The notes below the pieces were generated by a model, which was given only the letters and a program-made list of their open reading frames with translations, was not told the origin of the DNA and searched no databases. A stretch of DNA of 6,090 bases from Anaerolineaceae bacterium UBA1363. GTDB taxonomy: Bacteria; Chloroflexota; Anaerolineae; Anaerolineales; Anaerolineaceae. The DNA is taken from the NCBI GenBank assembly GCA_002306055.1, contig DBRR01000005.1, forward strand, positions 438 to 6,527, read 5' to 3'. Both the position numbers and the translations under genes were made by a program. Numbering within the stretch: position 1 is the first letter of the stretch; every line of letters starts with the position of its first letter. This document shows, in pieces, positions 1 to 5,747 of the stretch.

Positions 1-35
1 ACACTACGTGTCACAAAATAGGTTTGCAATGACAG
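1..35. repeat. Direct repeat copy 1 (35 bases)
   Basis: Begins acactacgtgtcacaaaata and ends gcaatgacag. It matches 188-222 at 34 of 35 positions (t versus c at base 25). The copy begins at the first base of the window, so its true left boundary is unseen. Its end (23-33) is complementary to 58-68 apart from one base. Confidence 0.85.
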
Positions 36-187
36 ATGAAAATCTGCTACTGGTTCAGTCATTGCGAACACCTTCTAATCTGTCCTTGCGAGGAACGAAG
101 CAATCTAAATTGTTTGCCATCAAGGGATAGATGCAGTATACACGCACATCTTGGTCTGCCAGGAGTTTAGATTGCTTACGAAATAGT

Positions 188-222
188 ACACTACGTGTCA
201 CAAAATAGGTTCGCAATGACAG
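188..222. repeat. Direct repeat copy 2 (35 bases)
   Basis: Second copy of the 35-base unit at 1-35. It forms the right arm of a larger imperfect inverted repeat spanning 80-222: the outer arms are 80-91 and 211-222 (11 of 12 complementary) and the inner arms are 98-109 and 166-177 (12 of 12). Confidence 0.85.
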
Positions 223-246
223 CCACGTGGGCCTTCGTGCCCTTCT

Positions 247-285
247 GTCATTAGCGCCGTCAGGCGCGTGGCAATCCGCCTTCAT
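247..285. repeat. GCGCC-type repeat, copy 1 (3-base deletion)
   Basis: Reads gtcattagcgccgtcaggcg followed by cgtggcaatccgccttcat. Relative to the copy at 381-422 it lacks gcg after the initial gtcatt, and has c for t inside the gcgccgt-aggcgc palindrome. The downstream ...tttcattta also resembles the flank of the other copy. Confidence 0.85.
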
Positions 286-380
286 CTTTTCATTTATCTG
301 TCACCCCACTGGTATCTTCAGCATAGCCTACGAGGAGAGTAGGTCGTTGCCAAGAGACTTTTCATTTAAATTCTTGCTTC

Positions 381-422
381 GTCCTTGCGAGCGCCGTTAG
401 GCGCGTGGCAATCCGCCTTCAT
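381..422. repeat. GCGCC-type repeat, copy 2
   Basis: Starts gtccttgcgagcgccgttag and ends gcaatccgccttcat. It is nearly identical to 247-285 apart from a three-base insertion and two substitutions. It lies about 15 bases from the terminator of the neighbouring reductase gene, so it sits outside the transcription unit. Confidence 0.85.
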
Positions 423-429
423 TTGTTCA

Positions 430-485
430 TTAAAACAGATCAGCCGCGATTTTCCAGAGTGTTTTTTGTTCAATTTCGGCTGATC
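430..485 (-). terminator. Probable intrinsic terminator of the oxidoreductase gene
   Basis: On the minus strand the arm gatcagccg (477-485) is perfectly complementary to 438-446. After a two-base mismatch the stem can continue for about three A-T pairs. The second arm is followed by tgttttaatg, a short T-rich tract. It lies 12 bases after the stop codon at 497-499. The loop (about 20-30 bases) is longer than usual and the T tract is short, so termination may be partial. There is no T tract on the plus-strand side. Confidence 0.6.
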
Positions 486-496
486 CGCATTTCCAT

Positions 497-1876
497 TCAG
501 GGTATGGAAGCAAATAAATTATTCAACGCCTCAGCCAGGGTTGGGTGAGCAAAAATCCCATCGCGGAGCGCGGTATACGGCAATTTCCCCATCATGGCGA
601 TTTGCAGCATAGCCATAACTTCTCCACCTTCCATCCCCAATACAGCCGCCCCAAGGATTTGTTTTGAAGTTACATCCACCACAGCTTTGATAAACCCACG
701 TGTATGTTCGGTCTCAATCGCCCTGGCTACATAATTCATAGGCATTTTAGCTACTAGAATTTCCAATCCCTTTGCGCGTGCCTCGTTTTCGCTCATGCCA
801 ACCCGCCCCAATTGGGGATCGGTGAACAGCGCATAGGGCACCATCCGATCTTCTGTGGTGAGGTTTCCATTCTCCAAAATATTGGCTTTAAGAATACGAA
901 AATCGTCGTACGCGATATGGGTGAAAGCTGGTCCGCCTTTTATATCCCCGGCGGCATAGATTCCGGAGACATTTGTTTCCAAACGATCATTCACTTGAAT
1001 AAATCCACTTTCATCCACCAGCACAGCCGTCTTATCCAAACCCAAACCATCCGTGTTTGGGATTCTTCCGGCGGCTAGCAGAAGGTGACTGCCCTTTATC
1101 TTAATTTCACCTTCTGGCGTGGTAACTTGAAGCGTTATCCCTTGATCACCTGTCTGGGACACGACGGTAGTTTTTGCATTAAGATAGACCCCAATGCCAT
1201 CTTCTTCCAAAATCTTTCGCATTTCAGCAGCCACATCCTCATCTTCGCGGTCCAGCAACTGGCTCGAGTACTGTAGAATGGTAACCTGACTTCCGAACCG
1301 GCGAAACATCTGTCCAAATTCAAGCGCAATGTATCCCCCACCAATAATAACCAGGTGTTCGGGGACATCCTCCAGTTCCATGATGGAAGTGGAATCCAGG
1401 TAGGGAACTTCGCGTAATCCAGCAATATTCGGTAGGCTTGGTCTCCCCCCGGCGTTGATAATGATTGTTTCGGCAGTTAGCGTGATGGTCTCACCTTTTG
1501 GGGTTGTCACTTCGAGCGAATTATTTCCGGTAAACATCGCTTTACCATAAATCAGGTTTACACCAGCTGCAACAATGCGCTGCTTGCTGCCGCCGCGAAA
1601 ACTGGTCACCACTGCCTCTTTTCGCTGCCGGACTTGTTTCAAATCTACCCGCACATCTTCAAGGTGAACCCCATAATCCTCAGACCGGCGCGCCATGTAT
1701 GCCACTTCGGCACTGGCAATCATCGTCTTTGTAGGGGTGCAGCCGTAATTAATGCAGGTGCCGCCAACGTATTTTTCCTCAATCAAAGCGGTTCGTTTTC
1801 CCGCTTCCGCGAAAGCACTGGAGAGCGGATTCCCGGCCTGGCCGGCTCCGATTATGATCACATCAAACTTTTCCAT
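497..1876 (-). CDS. FAD-dependent pyridine nucleotide-disulfide oxidoreductase (mercuric-reductase-like, not MerA)
   Basis: A 459-residue flavoenzyme of the class I disulfide reductase family (lipoamide dehydrogenase / glutathione reductase / RclA relatives). It probably moves electrons from NAD(P)H through FAD to a redox-active disulfide; the final substrate is unknown. Visible features are: an FAD Rossmann motif GAGQAG at 10-15; active-site GGTCINYGC with Cys41 and Cys46; the NAD(P) motif GGGYIALE at 179-186; the second FAD motif GIYAAGD at 305-311; and a C-terminal dimerisation domain ending in HPTLAE with the His444/Glu449 pair. It lacks the N-terminal metal-binding domain and the C-terminal vicinal cysteines of true MerA, and keeps a His that MerA replaces. 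Overall it resembles proteins usually annotated 'FAD-containing oxidoreductase'. The ATG follows AGAGGA at good spacing. It starts 25 bases after the permease stop, so it is probably in the same operon. Substrate assignment is open. Confidence 0.93.
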   Translation of the reverse strand: MEKFDVIIIGAGQAGNPLSSAFAEAGKRTALIEEKYVGGTCINYGCTPTKTMIASAEVAYMARRSEDYGVHLEDVRVDLKQVRQRKEAVVTSFRGGSKQRIVAAGVNLIYGKAMFTGNNSLEVTTPKGETITLTAETIIINAGGRPSLPNIAGLREVPYLDSTSIMELEDVPEHLVIIGGGYIALEFGQMFRRFGSQVTILQYSSQLLDREDEDVAAEMRKILEEDGIGVYLNAKTTVVSQTGDQGITLQVTTPEGEIKIKGSHLLLAAGRIPNTDGLGLDKTAVLVDESGFIQVNDRLETNVSGIYAAGDIKGGPAFTHIAYDDFRILKANILENGNLTTEDRMVPYALFTDPQLGRVGMSENEARAKGLEILVAKMPMNYVARAIETEHTRGFIKAVVDVTSKQILGAAVLGMEGGEVMAMLQIAMMGKLPYTALRDGIFAHPTLAEALNNLFASIP

Positions 1877-1901
1877 AATTATTTTCCTCTTTCAATAACA
1901 A

Positions 1902-2534
1902 TCATTTGCTATTTCCATAAATGGCCAACTCCGCTCGCCTTTCAAGTATTCGAATGGCATAGTTGGCAGAAAATGACAAGATGGATACCGCAATTGCACC
2001 TGCCAGGATCTTGTCGTAATTGGCAGTAATCACCCCCTGAAAAAGCAGCACCCCTAATCCACCAGCATTGATAAAAGCCGCAATGGTACCAATTCCAATG
2101 GATGAAAGTGTAACCAGGCGCACTCCCGCCAGCAGCATCGGAAGCGCCAGTGGAAATTCCACCTGCCAGAATCTCTGCCAGCCGTTCATCCCCATGCCCC
2201 TTGCCGCTTCCAGGATGGCGGGTTCAATGGTGGTCAACCCTACCAACCAGTTTCTCACCAGCAGCAGTTGCGCATAAGCCGTCAGGGCAATAATTGCCGG
2301 AGTAGTGCCCAGACCAAATATTGGGATTAACAACACAAAAAAGGACAGACTTGGAATGGTATAGATAATCCCCAGCAAGCTTAAAACCGGACCGCGCAGC
2401 CATTTCACTCGCGCCAATCCCAAACCCAAAGGAATTCCAATAATTAAGGAAAAGAACAATACCACGAGCGTGAGCCGCAAATGCTGCAAAAATAGCCGCC
2501 CAACCAGATCAAGATTATTAATCAAATAGCTCAT
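1902..2534 (-). CDS. Osmoprotectant (glycine betaine/choline/carnitine-type) ABC transporter permease, second copy
   Basis: A 210-residue inner-membrane permease of the OpuC/YehW kind. Several hydrophobic segments are visible (about 20-40, 50-74, 78-98, 130-160 and 172-192). The cytoplasmic EAA loop that docks on the ATPase reads EAARGMGM at 109-116, followed by FPLALP. Family signatures TIPSL (59-63) and FINAGGLG (154-161) are present. I place the start at the ATG at 2534 (MSYLINNLDL), which gives the usual family length; the frame stays open to an ATG at 2600, but that would add 22 residues lying inside the ATPase gene. With this start the gene overlaps the ATPase end by 17 bases. No strong Shine-Dalgarno sequence is seen, which suggests translational coupling. 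It probably pairs with the permease at 4566-5207 as a heterodimer; which one corresponds to OpuCB or OpuCD cannot be decided. Confidence 0.92.
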   Translation of the reverse strand: MSYLINNLDLVGRLFLQHLRLTLVVLFFSLIIGIPLGLGLARVKWLRGPVLSLLGIIYTIPSLSFFVLLIPIFGLGTTPAIIALTAYAQLLLVRNWLVGLTTIEPAILEAARGMGMNGWQRFWQVEFPLALPMLLAGVRLVTLSSIGIGTIAAFINAGGLGVLLFQGVITANYDKILAGAIAVSILSFSANYAIRILERRAELAIYGNSK

Positions 2535-3594
2535 TGCATTTATTCGTTTCAGTGGTTTGGTTGCTGTACAACATATTACGCAGGTCAGTAAACCCCACAC
2601 TTCCCAGTATCTCGCCAGAAGAATTTACCACCTTTAAAGGGTCGCTTCCGCTGCTCAACAATAGGGAAAGGACAGAGCGCAAATCGTCTTCAGGACGTAA
2701 AACTGGATTATCCTTCTCCTCAGGTTTAGGTGGGAAGGTTTGCGCAGGCAAGTTCTCTTTAGCCTTTAACACCGAGTGGACATTCACCAGACTTAATCGC
2801 CGCAGAATGTTTTTTGTGTCCACCAACTCTTCTATGAATTCATTCGCAGGTTGGGTGACGATCTCAATTGGCGTACCGTACTGCACCAATTTTCCAGCAC
2901 GCATCACAATTATCTTATCCGCCAGGCGAAAAGCTTCTTCCACATCATGCGTAACAAAGAGAATGGTTTTGTTCAACTTGCAGTGAAGCCCAAGCAACTC
3001 ACCCTGCAGCCGTTCGCGATTCATCGCATCCACCGCGGCGAATGGCTCATCCATCAACAGAATTTCGGGGTCAGCCGCCAATGCGCGCGCCAGTCCTACA
3101 CGCTGCTGTTCCCCGCCGGAAAGCTGGCGCGGATAACGGCTAAGGTAAGACGTAGGCAGCCCAATCAATTCCAAAAGCATCTCCACACGCTCTTGGGTGC
3201 GATCCTCATCCCATCCCAACAGGCGCGGCACTACGGATATATTTTTTCCAATCGTCATATGTGGGAAGAGCCCCACCTGCTGGATTACATACCCGATTTG
3301 ACGGCGCAGATCATTGATCGGCAGGGTGTGAATTTCCTGACCTCCCAGCCAGATTTTCCCCTGGCTGGGTTCATAGAGGCGGTTGACCATTTTCAACAGG
3401 GTTGTCTTGCCGCAGCCAGATGGACCAAGCAAGACAACCAAATCCCCGGCCGCTACACGGAAAGAGATCCCGTCCACGGCCGGTACCGATTCGGCTGTAA
3501 ATGACTTCGATACGCCTTCAAACACGATCTCACCAGATTGAGTCACCCGCTTTTCATTTGTTTCTGAAGGTGCGTCCGTCAATGCGTTTACCAT
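2518..3594 (-). CDS. opuCA: Osmoprotectant ABC transporter ATP-binding protein with reduced CBS tail
   Basis: A 358-residue ATPase that powers uptake. It has Walker A GPSGCGKT (57-64), the Q-loop around IQQVGLFPHMT (104-114), signature LSGGEQQ (158-164), Walker B ILLMDEP (178-184) and the switch His216 in FVTHD. 'MVNRLYEPSQG' and 'FPHMTIGKNI' are typical of the ProV/OpuCA branch. The D-loop reads AAVD rather than the common GALD. The C-terminal part (about 270-358) holds only one recognisable CBS-like unit, about 296-340 (LRPEDDLRSVL...VVNSSGEILGSVGFTDLRNML). The preceding segment is short and proline/charge rich, where relatives such as OpuCA usually carry two CBS units that sense ionic strength or nucleotides. 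It starts 15 bases after the binding-protein stop with only a weak ribosome site, and overlaps the next permease by 17 bases. Confidence 0.93.
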   Translation of the reverse strand: MVNALTDAPSETNEKRVTQSGEIVFEGVSKSFTAESVPAVDGISFRVAAGDLVVLLGPSGCGKTTLLKMVNRLYEPSQGKIWLGGQEIHTLPINDLRRQIGYVIQQVGLFPHMTIGKNISVVPRLLGWDEDRTQERVEMLLELIGLPTSYLSRYPRQLSGGEQQRVGLARALAADPEILLMDEPFAAVDAMNRERLQGELLGLHCKLNKTILFVTHDVEEAFRLADKIIVMRAGKLVQYGTPIEIVTQPANEFIEELVDTKNILRRLSLVNVHSVLKAKENLPAQTFPPKPEEKDNPVLRPEDDLRSVLSLLLSSGSDPLKVVNSSGEILGSVGFTDLRNMLYSNQTTETNKCNELFD

Positions 3595-3609
3595 ATGTTA
3601 TTCCAGTGC

Positions 3610-4524
3610 TTATTTAAGCAGCCCATTTTCAACCAGGAATGCTTTGGCGACATCGGCTGGTTCTTTCTTTTCAGGACCATCAACCTGCCAGTTTAATCCC
3701 GACATGACATCATCAGTAAGCAAAGGCGCCAATTCATTCAATAGTTCGGTGATCTGCGGGTACTTTTCCAGTACATCCATGCGCACAACCGGAGCAACAT
3801 TGTATATAGGATAGAACACCTTGTCATCCACCAGTAAAAGCAAATCATTGCCTTTGATTGCGCCTTCCGTGCCGAATGCCACCACAACATCCACCTGTCC
3901 ATCCAGGAGAGCCTGGTATCGCAGGCTGCCGGTTCCGAGCTGTTTGGTTTCTTTGAACTCAAATCCACCATAGGCTTCTTGCAGTCCCTTGATGCCGTCT
4001 TCCCGCTCTAAGAACTCTGCCGGCCCACCCAATATTAATTCGGGCGCTTTCTTTGAAAGATCTGAGTATGTCTGGATGCCATATTGGCTTGCCACTGCTT
4101 TGGTCATCGCCAATGCCTGGGTGTCATTGAAGGGCGAAGGAGTCAACCACGTCAGATTGTATTGCTCTTCATAGCCCTGCTTGACCGTTGTATAAATCTC
4201 CTGTGCGTCCTGCATCGGGCTTAGTTTTAATACCGTCAGCAAGCCAGTGGAAGTGTATTCCGGGTATAAGTCTATCTTGCCATTTACAATCGACTGGTGA
4301 GCGATAGGTGTCCCGCCCAAGTTGAGCTTGCGCTCTACGGTGAAACCTGCGTTTTCCAGTATCTGGGCATACATTTCCGCTACGATGAACTGCTCGGTAA
4401 AGTCTTTGGACCCTACCGCCACGCTTCCCACGCTTCCAGGTTGAGCAGGCGCACAGGCCGATAACAGCAATGCCGCCGTCAGTATGGTGAAAACCAAAAT
4501 TTGTCGTTTCTTATTGTTCTGCAA
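3610..4524 (-). CDS. opuCC: Osmoprotectant ABC transporter substrate-binding lipoprotein
   Basis: A 304-residue extracytoplasmic solute receptor of the OpuBC/OpuCC/OsmF family (OpuAC-type domain). The N-terminus has a KKR-rich start, a hydrophobic stretch (9-21) and a lipobox LSAC with the lipidated Cys at 24. Family landmarks follow: GSKDFTEQ (38-45), IDLYPEYTSTGL (84-95) with tyrosines of the kind that form the aromatic cage for quaternary amines, PFNDTQALAM, and GQVDVVVAFGTEGAI in the second lobe. Length is usual for the family. The start is TTG at 4524, not ATG. It is supported by GGAGG six bases upstream and by the absence of any other start before the signal peptide. Likely ligands are glycine betaine, choline, carnitine or relatives; the sequence alone does not choose between them. 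It lies between the two halves of the transporter, 41 bases after the first permease. Confidence 0.93.
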   Translation of the reverse strand: MQNNKKRQILVFTILTAALLLSACAPAQPGSVGSVAVGSKDFTEQFIVAEMYAQILENAGFTVERKLNLGGTPIAHQSIVNGKIDLYPEYTSTGLLTVLKLSPMQDAQEIYTTVKQGYEEQYNLTWLTPSPFNDTQALAMTKAVASQYGIQTYSDLSKKAPELILGGPAEFLEREDGIKGLQEAYGGFEFKETKQLGTGSLRYQALLDGQVDVVVAFGTEGAIKGNDLLLLVDDKVFYPIYNVAPVVRMDVLEKYPQITELLNELAPLLTDDVMSGLNWQVDGPEKKEPADVAKAFLVENGLLK

Positions 4525-4565
4525 TTAACACCTCCATAGTGTGTCCGCTGAATTTGAGTAATAAA

Positions 4566-5207
4566 TTAATTCCCTGCTGACGGGTACCGTTTTAATAGCA
4601 AGGACCAGAAAAGTTCCGATGATAGGGCCAGCAAGGCGACTGGCACTGCGCCTACCAGCATGATCGGCACATTGAATAAAGCAAATCCACGGGTAATAAA
4701 ATCCCCCAAGCCTCCCCCGCCGATAAACGAAGCCAGTGTGGCACTTGAGATCACCTCGACCGATGCGATGCGAATCCCGGTAACGATTGCTGGGATCGCC
4801 AGGGGGATTTCTATTTGGGCCAAAACCTGGCTCTCGGTCATCCCCATACCCGAAGCGGCTTCGATGACAAAGGCATCCACCCCGCGAATGCCTGCATACG
4901 TGTTGATCAACACCGGCGGAAATGCCAGGACGGTTAGTGCTGCCAGCGATGGTACAAATCCCAGCCCCAGATAAGGCAAAGCGAGAAAAAGAATCGCCAG
5001 GCTCGGGATCACGCGAAAAGCATTAAATACATTTATCACCACCTGAGCCGATTTTTCATGCTTTGCGATCCAGATCCCGATCGGTAAAGCAATCAGCAGA
5101 CTGATGCCAAGAGCCGAAAAGCTCAAAATTAAATGCTCGCGGGTTGCCTGCCAGAAAAAAGACTGGTTCTGTAAAAAGTATTGATAGGCGTCCTGTAGTA
5201 AATTCAT
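4566..5207 (-). CDS. Osmoprotectant ABC transporter permease, first gene of the importer operon
   Basis: A 213-residue inner-membrane permease of the OpuBB/OpuC/YehY type. Hydrophobic segments lie at about 26-48, 64-86, 88-106, 136-165 and 178-204. The EAA loop is EAASGMGM (116-123), followed by IPLAIPAI, and FIGGGGLG (161-168) is diagnostic of the family. I choose the ATG at 5207 (MNLLQDAYQYF). A TTG one codon upstream (5210) is also in frame but has no better ribosome site. The ATG lacks a close Shine-Dalgarno; instead its A is shared with the TGA of a seven-codon upstream frame that has a very good one, so translation is probably coupled. It heads the operon, with promoter and leader upstream. 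Confidence 0.92.
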   Translation of the reverse strand: MNLLQDAYQYFLQNQSFFWQATREHLILSFSALGISLLIALPIGIWIAKHEKSAQVVINVFNAFRVIPSLAILFLALPYLGLGFVPSLAALTVLAFPPVLINTYAGIRGVDAFVIEAASGMGMTESQVLAQIEIPLAIPAIVTGIRIASVEVISSATLASFIGGGGLGDFITRGFALFNVPIMLVGAVPVALLALSSELFWSLLLKRYPSAGN

Positions 5208-5230
5208 CAATAGGGATAAGCCTTATTCAT
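5207..5230 (-). CDS. Seven-codon upstream ORF (MNKAYPY) coupled to the permease
   Basis: The frame is ATG AAT AAG GCT TAT CCC TAT TGA. It is preceded by AAGGAG (5237-5242) with a six-base spacer, the best ribosome site in the window along with that of the binding protein. Its TGA overlaps the permease ATG by one base (TGATG). It is in a different frame from the permease, so it is either a true leader peptide used for translational coupling or control, or the mark of a frameshift near the permease start. The permease has normal family length without it, which favours a leader. No experimental support. Confidence 0.5.
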   Translation of the reverse strand: MNKAYPY

Positions 5231-5380
5231 TATTCTCTCCTTGAATCCCGTGCTTGAAGAGGTAGCTGATGCGCTTGTGATTCCGTAATACCGCGCAAGC
5301 TTGCTCAGCGGATAGGGTCGCAAAGCCGCCGATACTTATTGACTGAGTTACAACCTCGCGCTAGAGAGACCAGCCTGTGA
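5231..5380 (-). promoter_or_regulatory. Structured 5' leader of the osmoprotectant operon (possible riboswitch)
   Basis: About 150 untranslated bases lie between the predicted start of transcription and the first ribosome site. Complementary segments, read on the minus strand, are: GCGCGAG (5355-5361) with CTTGCGC (5293-5299), one G-U; inside it TCGGCGG (5326-5332) with CCGCTGA (5305-5311), one G-U, 14-base loop; an alternative CTCAG/CTGAG (5343-5347 with 5304-5308) that competes with the latter; and GAATC/GATTC next to the Shine-Dalgarno. The segment 5252-5273 (CATCAGCTACCTCTTCAAGC and flanks) resembles the 3' conserved CGUCAGCUAACCUCGUAAGC part of the ydaO c-di-AMP riboswitch, a class known to control osmolyte uptake. 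The GGGGAACC and GGGUGAAUC motifs of that class are not seen. A structured leader is reasonably supported; the class is a guess. Confidence 0.45.
5237..5242 (-). promoter_or_regulatory. Strong Shine-Dalgarno (AAGGAG) of the leader ORF
   Basis: AAGGAG followed by agaata and ATG. It sits directly 3' of a possible GAATC/GATTC helix (5279-5283 with 5243-5247). The overlapping GAGAGA (5234-5239) can pair with TCTCTC near the 5' end of the transcript (5364-5369), so access could be gated by leader folding. Confidence 0.6.
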
Positions 5381-5384
5381 TCCC

Positions 5385-5412
5385 ATTGTACCAATGAGAG
5401 CGTCTTTATCAA
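5385..5412 (-). promoter_or_regulatory. Sigma-70-type promoter of the osmoprotectant operon
   Basis: TTGATA (5407-5412, five of six to consensus), a 16-base spacer, then TACAAT (5385-5390, five of six) preceded by TGG, which gives an extended -10. Predicted transcription start is near 5378-5380. It lies immediately downstream of the DUF427 stop, so the importer can be expressed independently of that gene. No clear operator was recognised around it. Confidence 0.6.
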
Positions 5413-5426
5413 CTTTCAGCGTTAGA

Positions 5427-5711
5427 TTAATCACTAACTACGACACCATTCCAAAACGCAACATAACCGGTTATGTTTTTTGCAGCCTCTTTTGGCTCAG
5501 GGTAATACCAGGCTGCATTTCGGTTCTCTTTACCATCAACCACAATGTCAAAATAGCTTGCTTCGCCCTTCCATGGGCAAGTTGAATGCATATCACTTTC
5601 CTTGAAATATTCTTTATGAATTGAATCCGGAGGAAAATAATGGTTCCCCTCAACCACAATGGTATCCGAACTTTCAGCAATAACCTTACTATTCCAAATT
5701 GCTTTTTTCAT
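5427..5711 (-). CDS. DUF427 domain protein
   Basis: A 94-residue cytosolic protein matching the DUF427 family (Pfam PF04248) over its full length. The family's biochemical role is not established. Hallmarks are: MKKAIWNSKVIAES at the start; VVEGNHYFPPDS (19-30); the conserved HSTCPWKGEASY with Cys45-Pro-Trp-Lys-Gly (45-49); AAWYYPEPK (66-74); and the closing YVAFWNGVVV. The frame opens at an ATG at 5729 (MKGCVL...), but I prefer the ATG at 5711: AAAGGA lies nine bases before it, it gives the normal family length, and the extra six residues coincide with that ribosome site. It is separated from the importer by its own promoter region and is probably a separate unit. Confidence 0.9.
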   Translation of the reverse strand: MKKAIWNSKVIAESSDTIVVEGNHYFPPDSIHKEYFKESDMHSTCPWKGEASYFDIVVDGKENRNAAWYYPEPKEAAKNITGYVAFWNGVVVSD

Positions 5712-5733
5712 CAAAACACATCCTTTCATTTTT

Positions 5734-5747
5734 TGACAAAATTGTCA
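5734..5747. promoter_or_regulatory. TGACAA-aa-TTGTCA dyad upstream of DUF427 (candidate operator)
   Basis: A 14-base inverted repeat with perfect 6-base arms and a two-base centre. It lies 22 bases upstream of the chosen DUF427 start, between any upstream promoter and the ribosome site. The position suits a repressor site, or a small hairpin in the mRNA. No transcription factor family could be assigned and no confident -35/-10 pair was found above it. Confidence 0.35.

Larger units (their letters stand above)
1..435. repeat. Gene-free block of dispersed inverted/direct repeats
   Basis: No credible gene is present. The block holds several copies of one repeat family. A 35-base direct repeat occurs at 1-35 and 188-222 with one mismatch. 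A second repeat with core gcgccgt[c/t]aggcgcgtgg and tail caatccgccttcat occurs at about 247-285 and 381-422; the first copy lacks three bases (gcg) near its start, and weaker similarity continues about 10 bases further. A third form, ending in cgaagcaatct, lies at 82-106. Copies face each other: aagcaatctaaa (98-109) pairs with 166-177, ctgtccttgcga (80-91) pairs with 211-222 with one mismatch, and aatgacag (215-222) pairs with 245-252. Such palindromic intergenic repeats are known from many environmental bacterial genomes. Whether these are MITE-like or non-mobile cannot be told here. Confidence 0.8.

Noticed and set aside
55..285. 76-residue minus-strand open frame in the repeat block
   Set aside because: It lies entirely within the inverted/direct repeats, has no ribosome site, and resembles no family; repeat-derived chance frame.
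327..343. Small hairpin cctac-gaggaga-gtagg
   Set aside because: A five-pair stem with no T run and no adjacent gene; too weak to call.
1..435. CRISPR array
   Set aside because: Repeat spacing is irregular, copies are in both orientations and vary in length, and there are no cas genes.
497..1876. True mercuric reductase (MerA)
   Set aside because: No N-terminal heavy-metal domain, no C-terminal vicinal cysteine pair, no mer genes nearby, and the catalytic His replaced in MerA is present here.
2535..2600. Longer N-terminus (MWGLLTCVICC...) for the second permease
   Set aside because: It would overlap the ATPase by more than 80 bases, and the extra 22 residues do not resemble permease starts; the ATG at 2534 gives standard length.
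2851..3504. 217-residue plus-strand open frame
   Set aside because: It runs antisense to the ATPase core, whose Walker, signature and switch motifs are all intact; shadow frame.
5231..5430. Glycine, TPP, SAM, guanidine or c-di-GMP riboswitch in either orientation
   Set aside because: Isolated look-alikes (gagagacc, gcaaagcc) are present, but the other conserved blocks of those classes are missing, and a plus-strand element would have no gene to control.
5712..5729. Upstream ATG (MKGCVL) for DUF427
   Set aside because: No ribosome site before it; these bases contain the AAAGGA serving the ATG at 5711, and family members begin at the MKKAIWN-like position.
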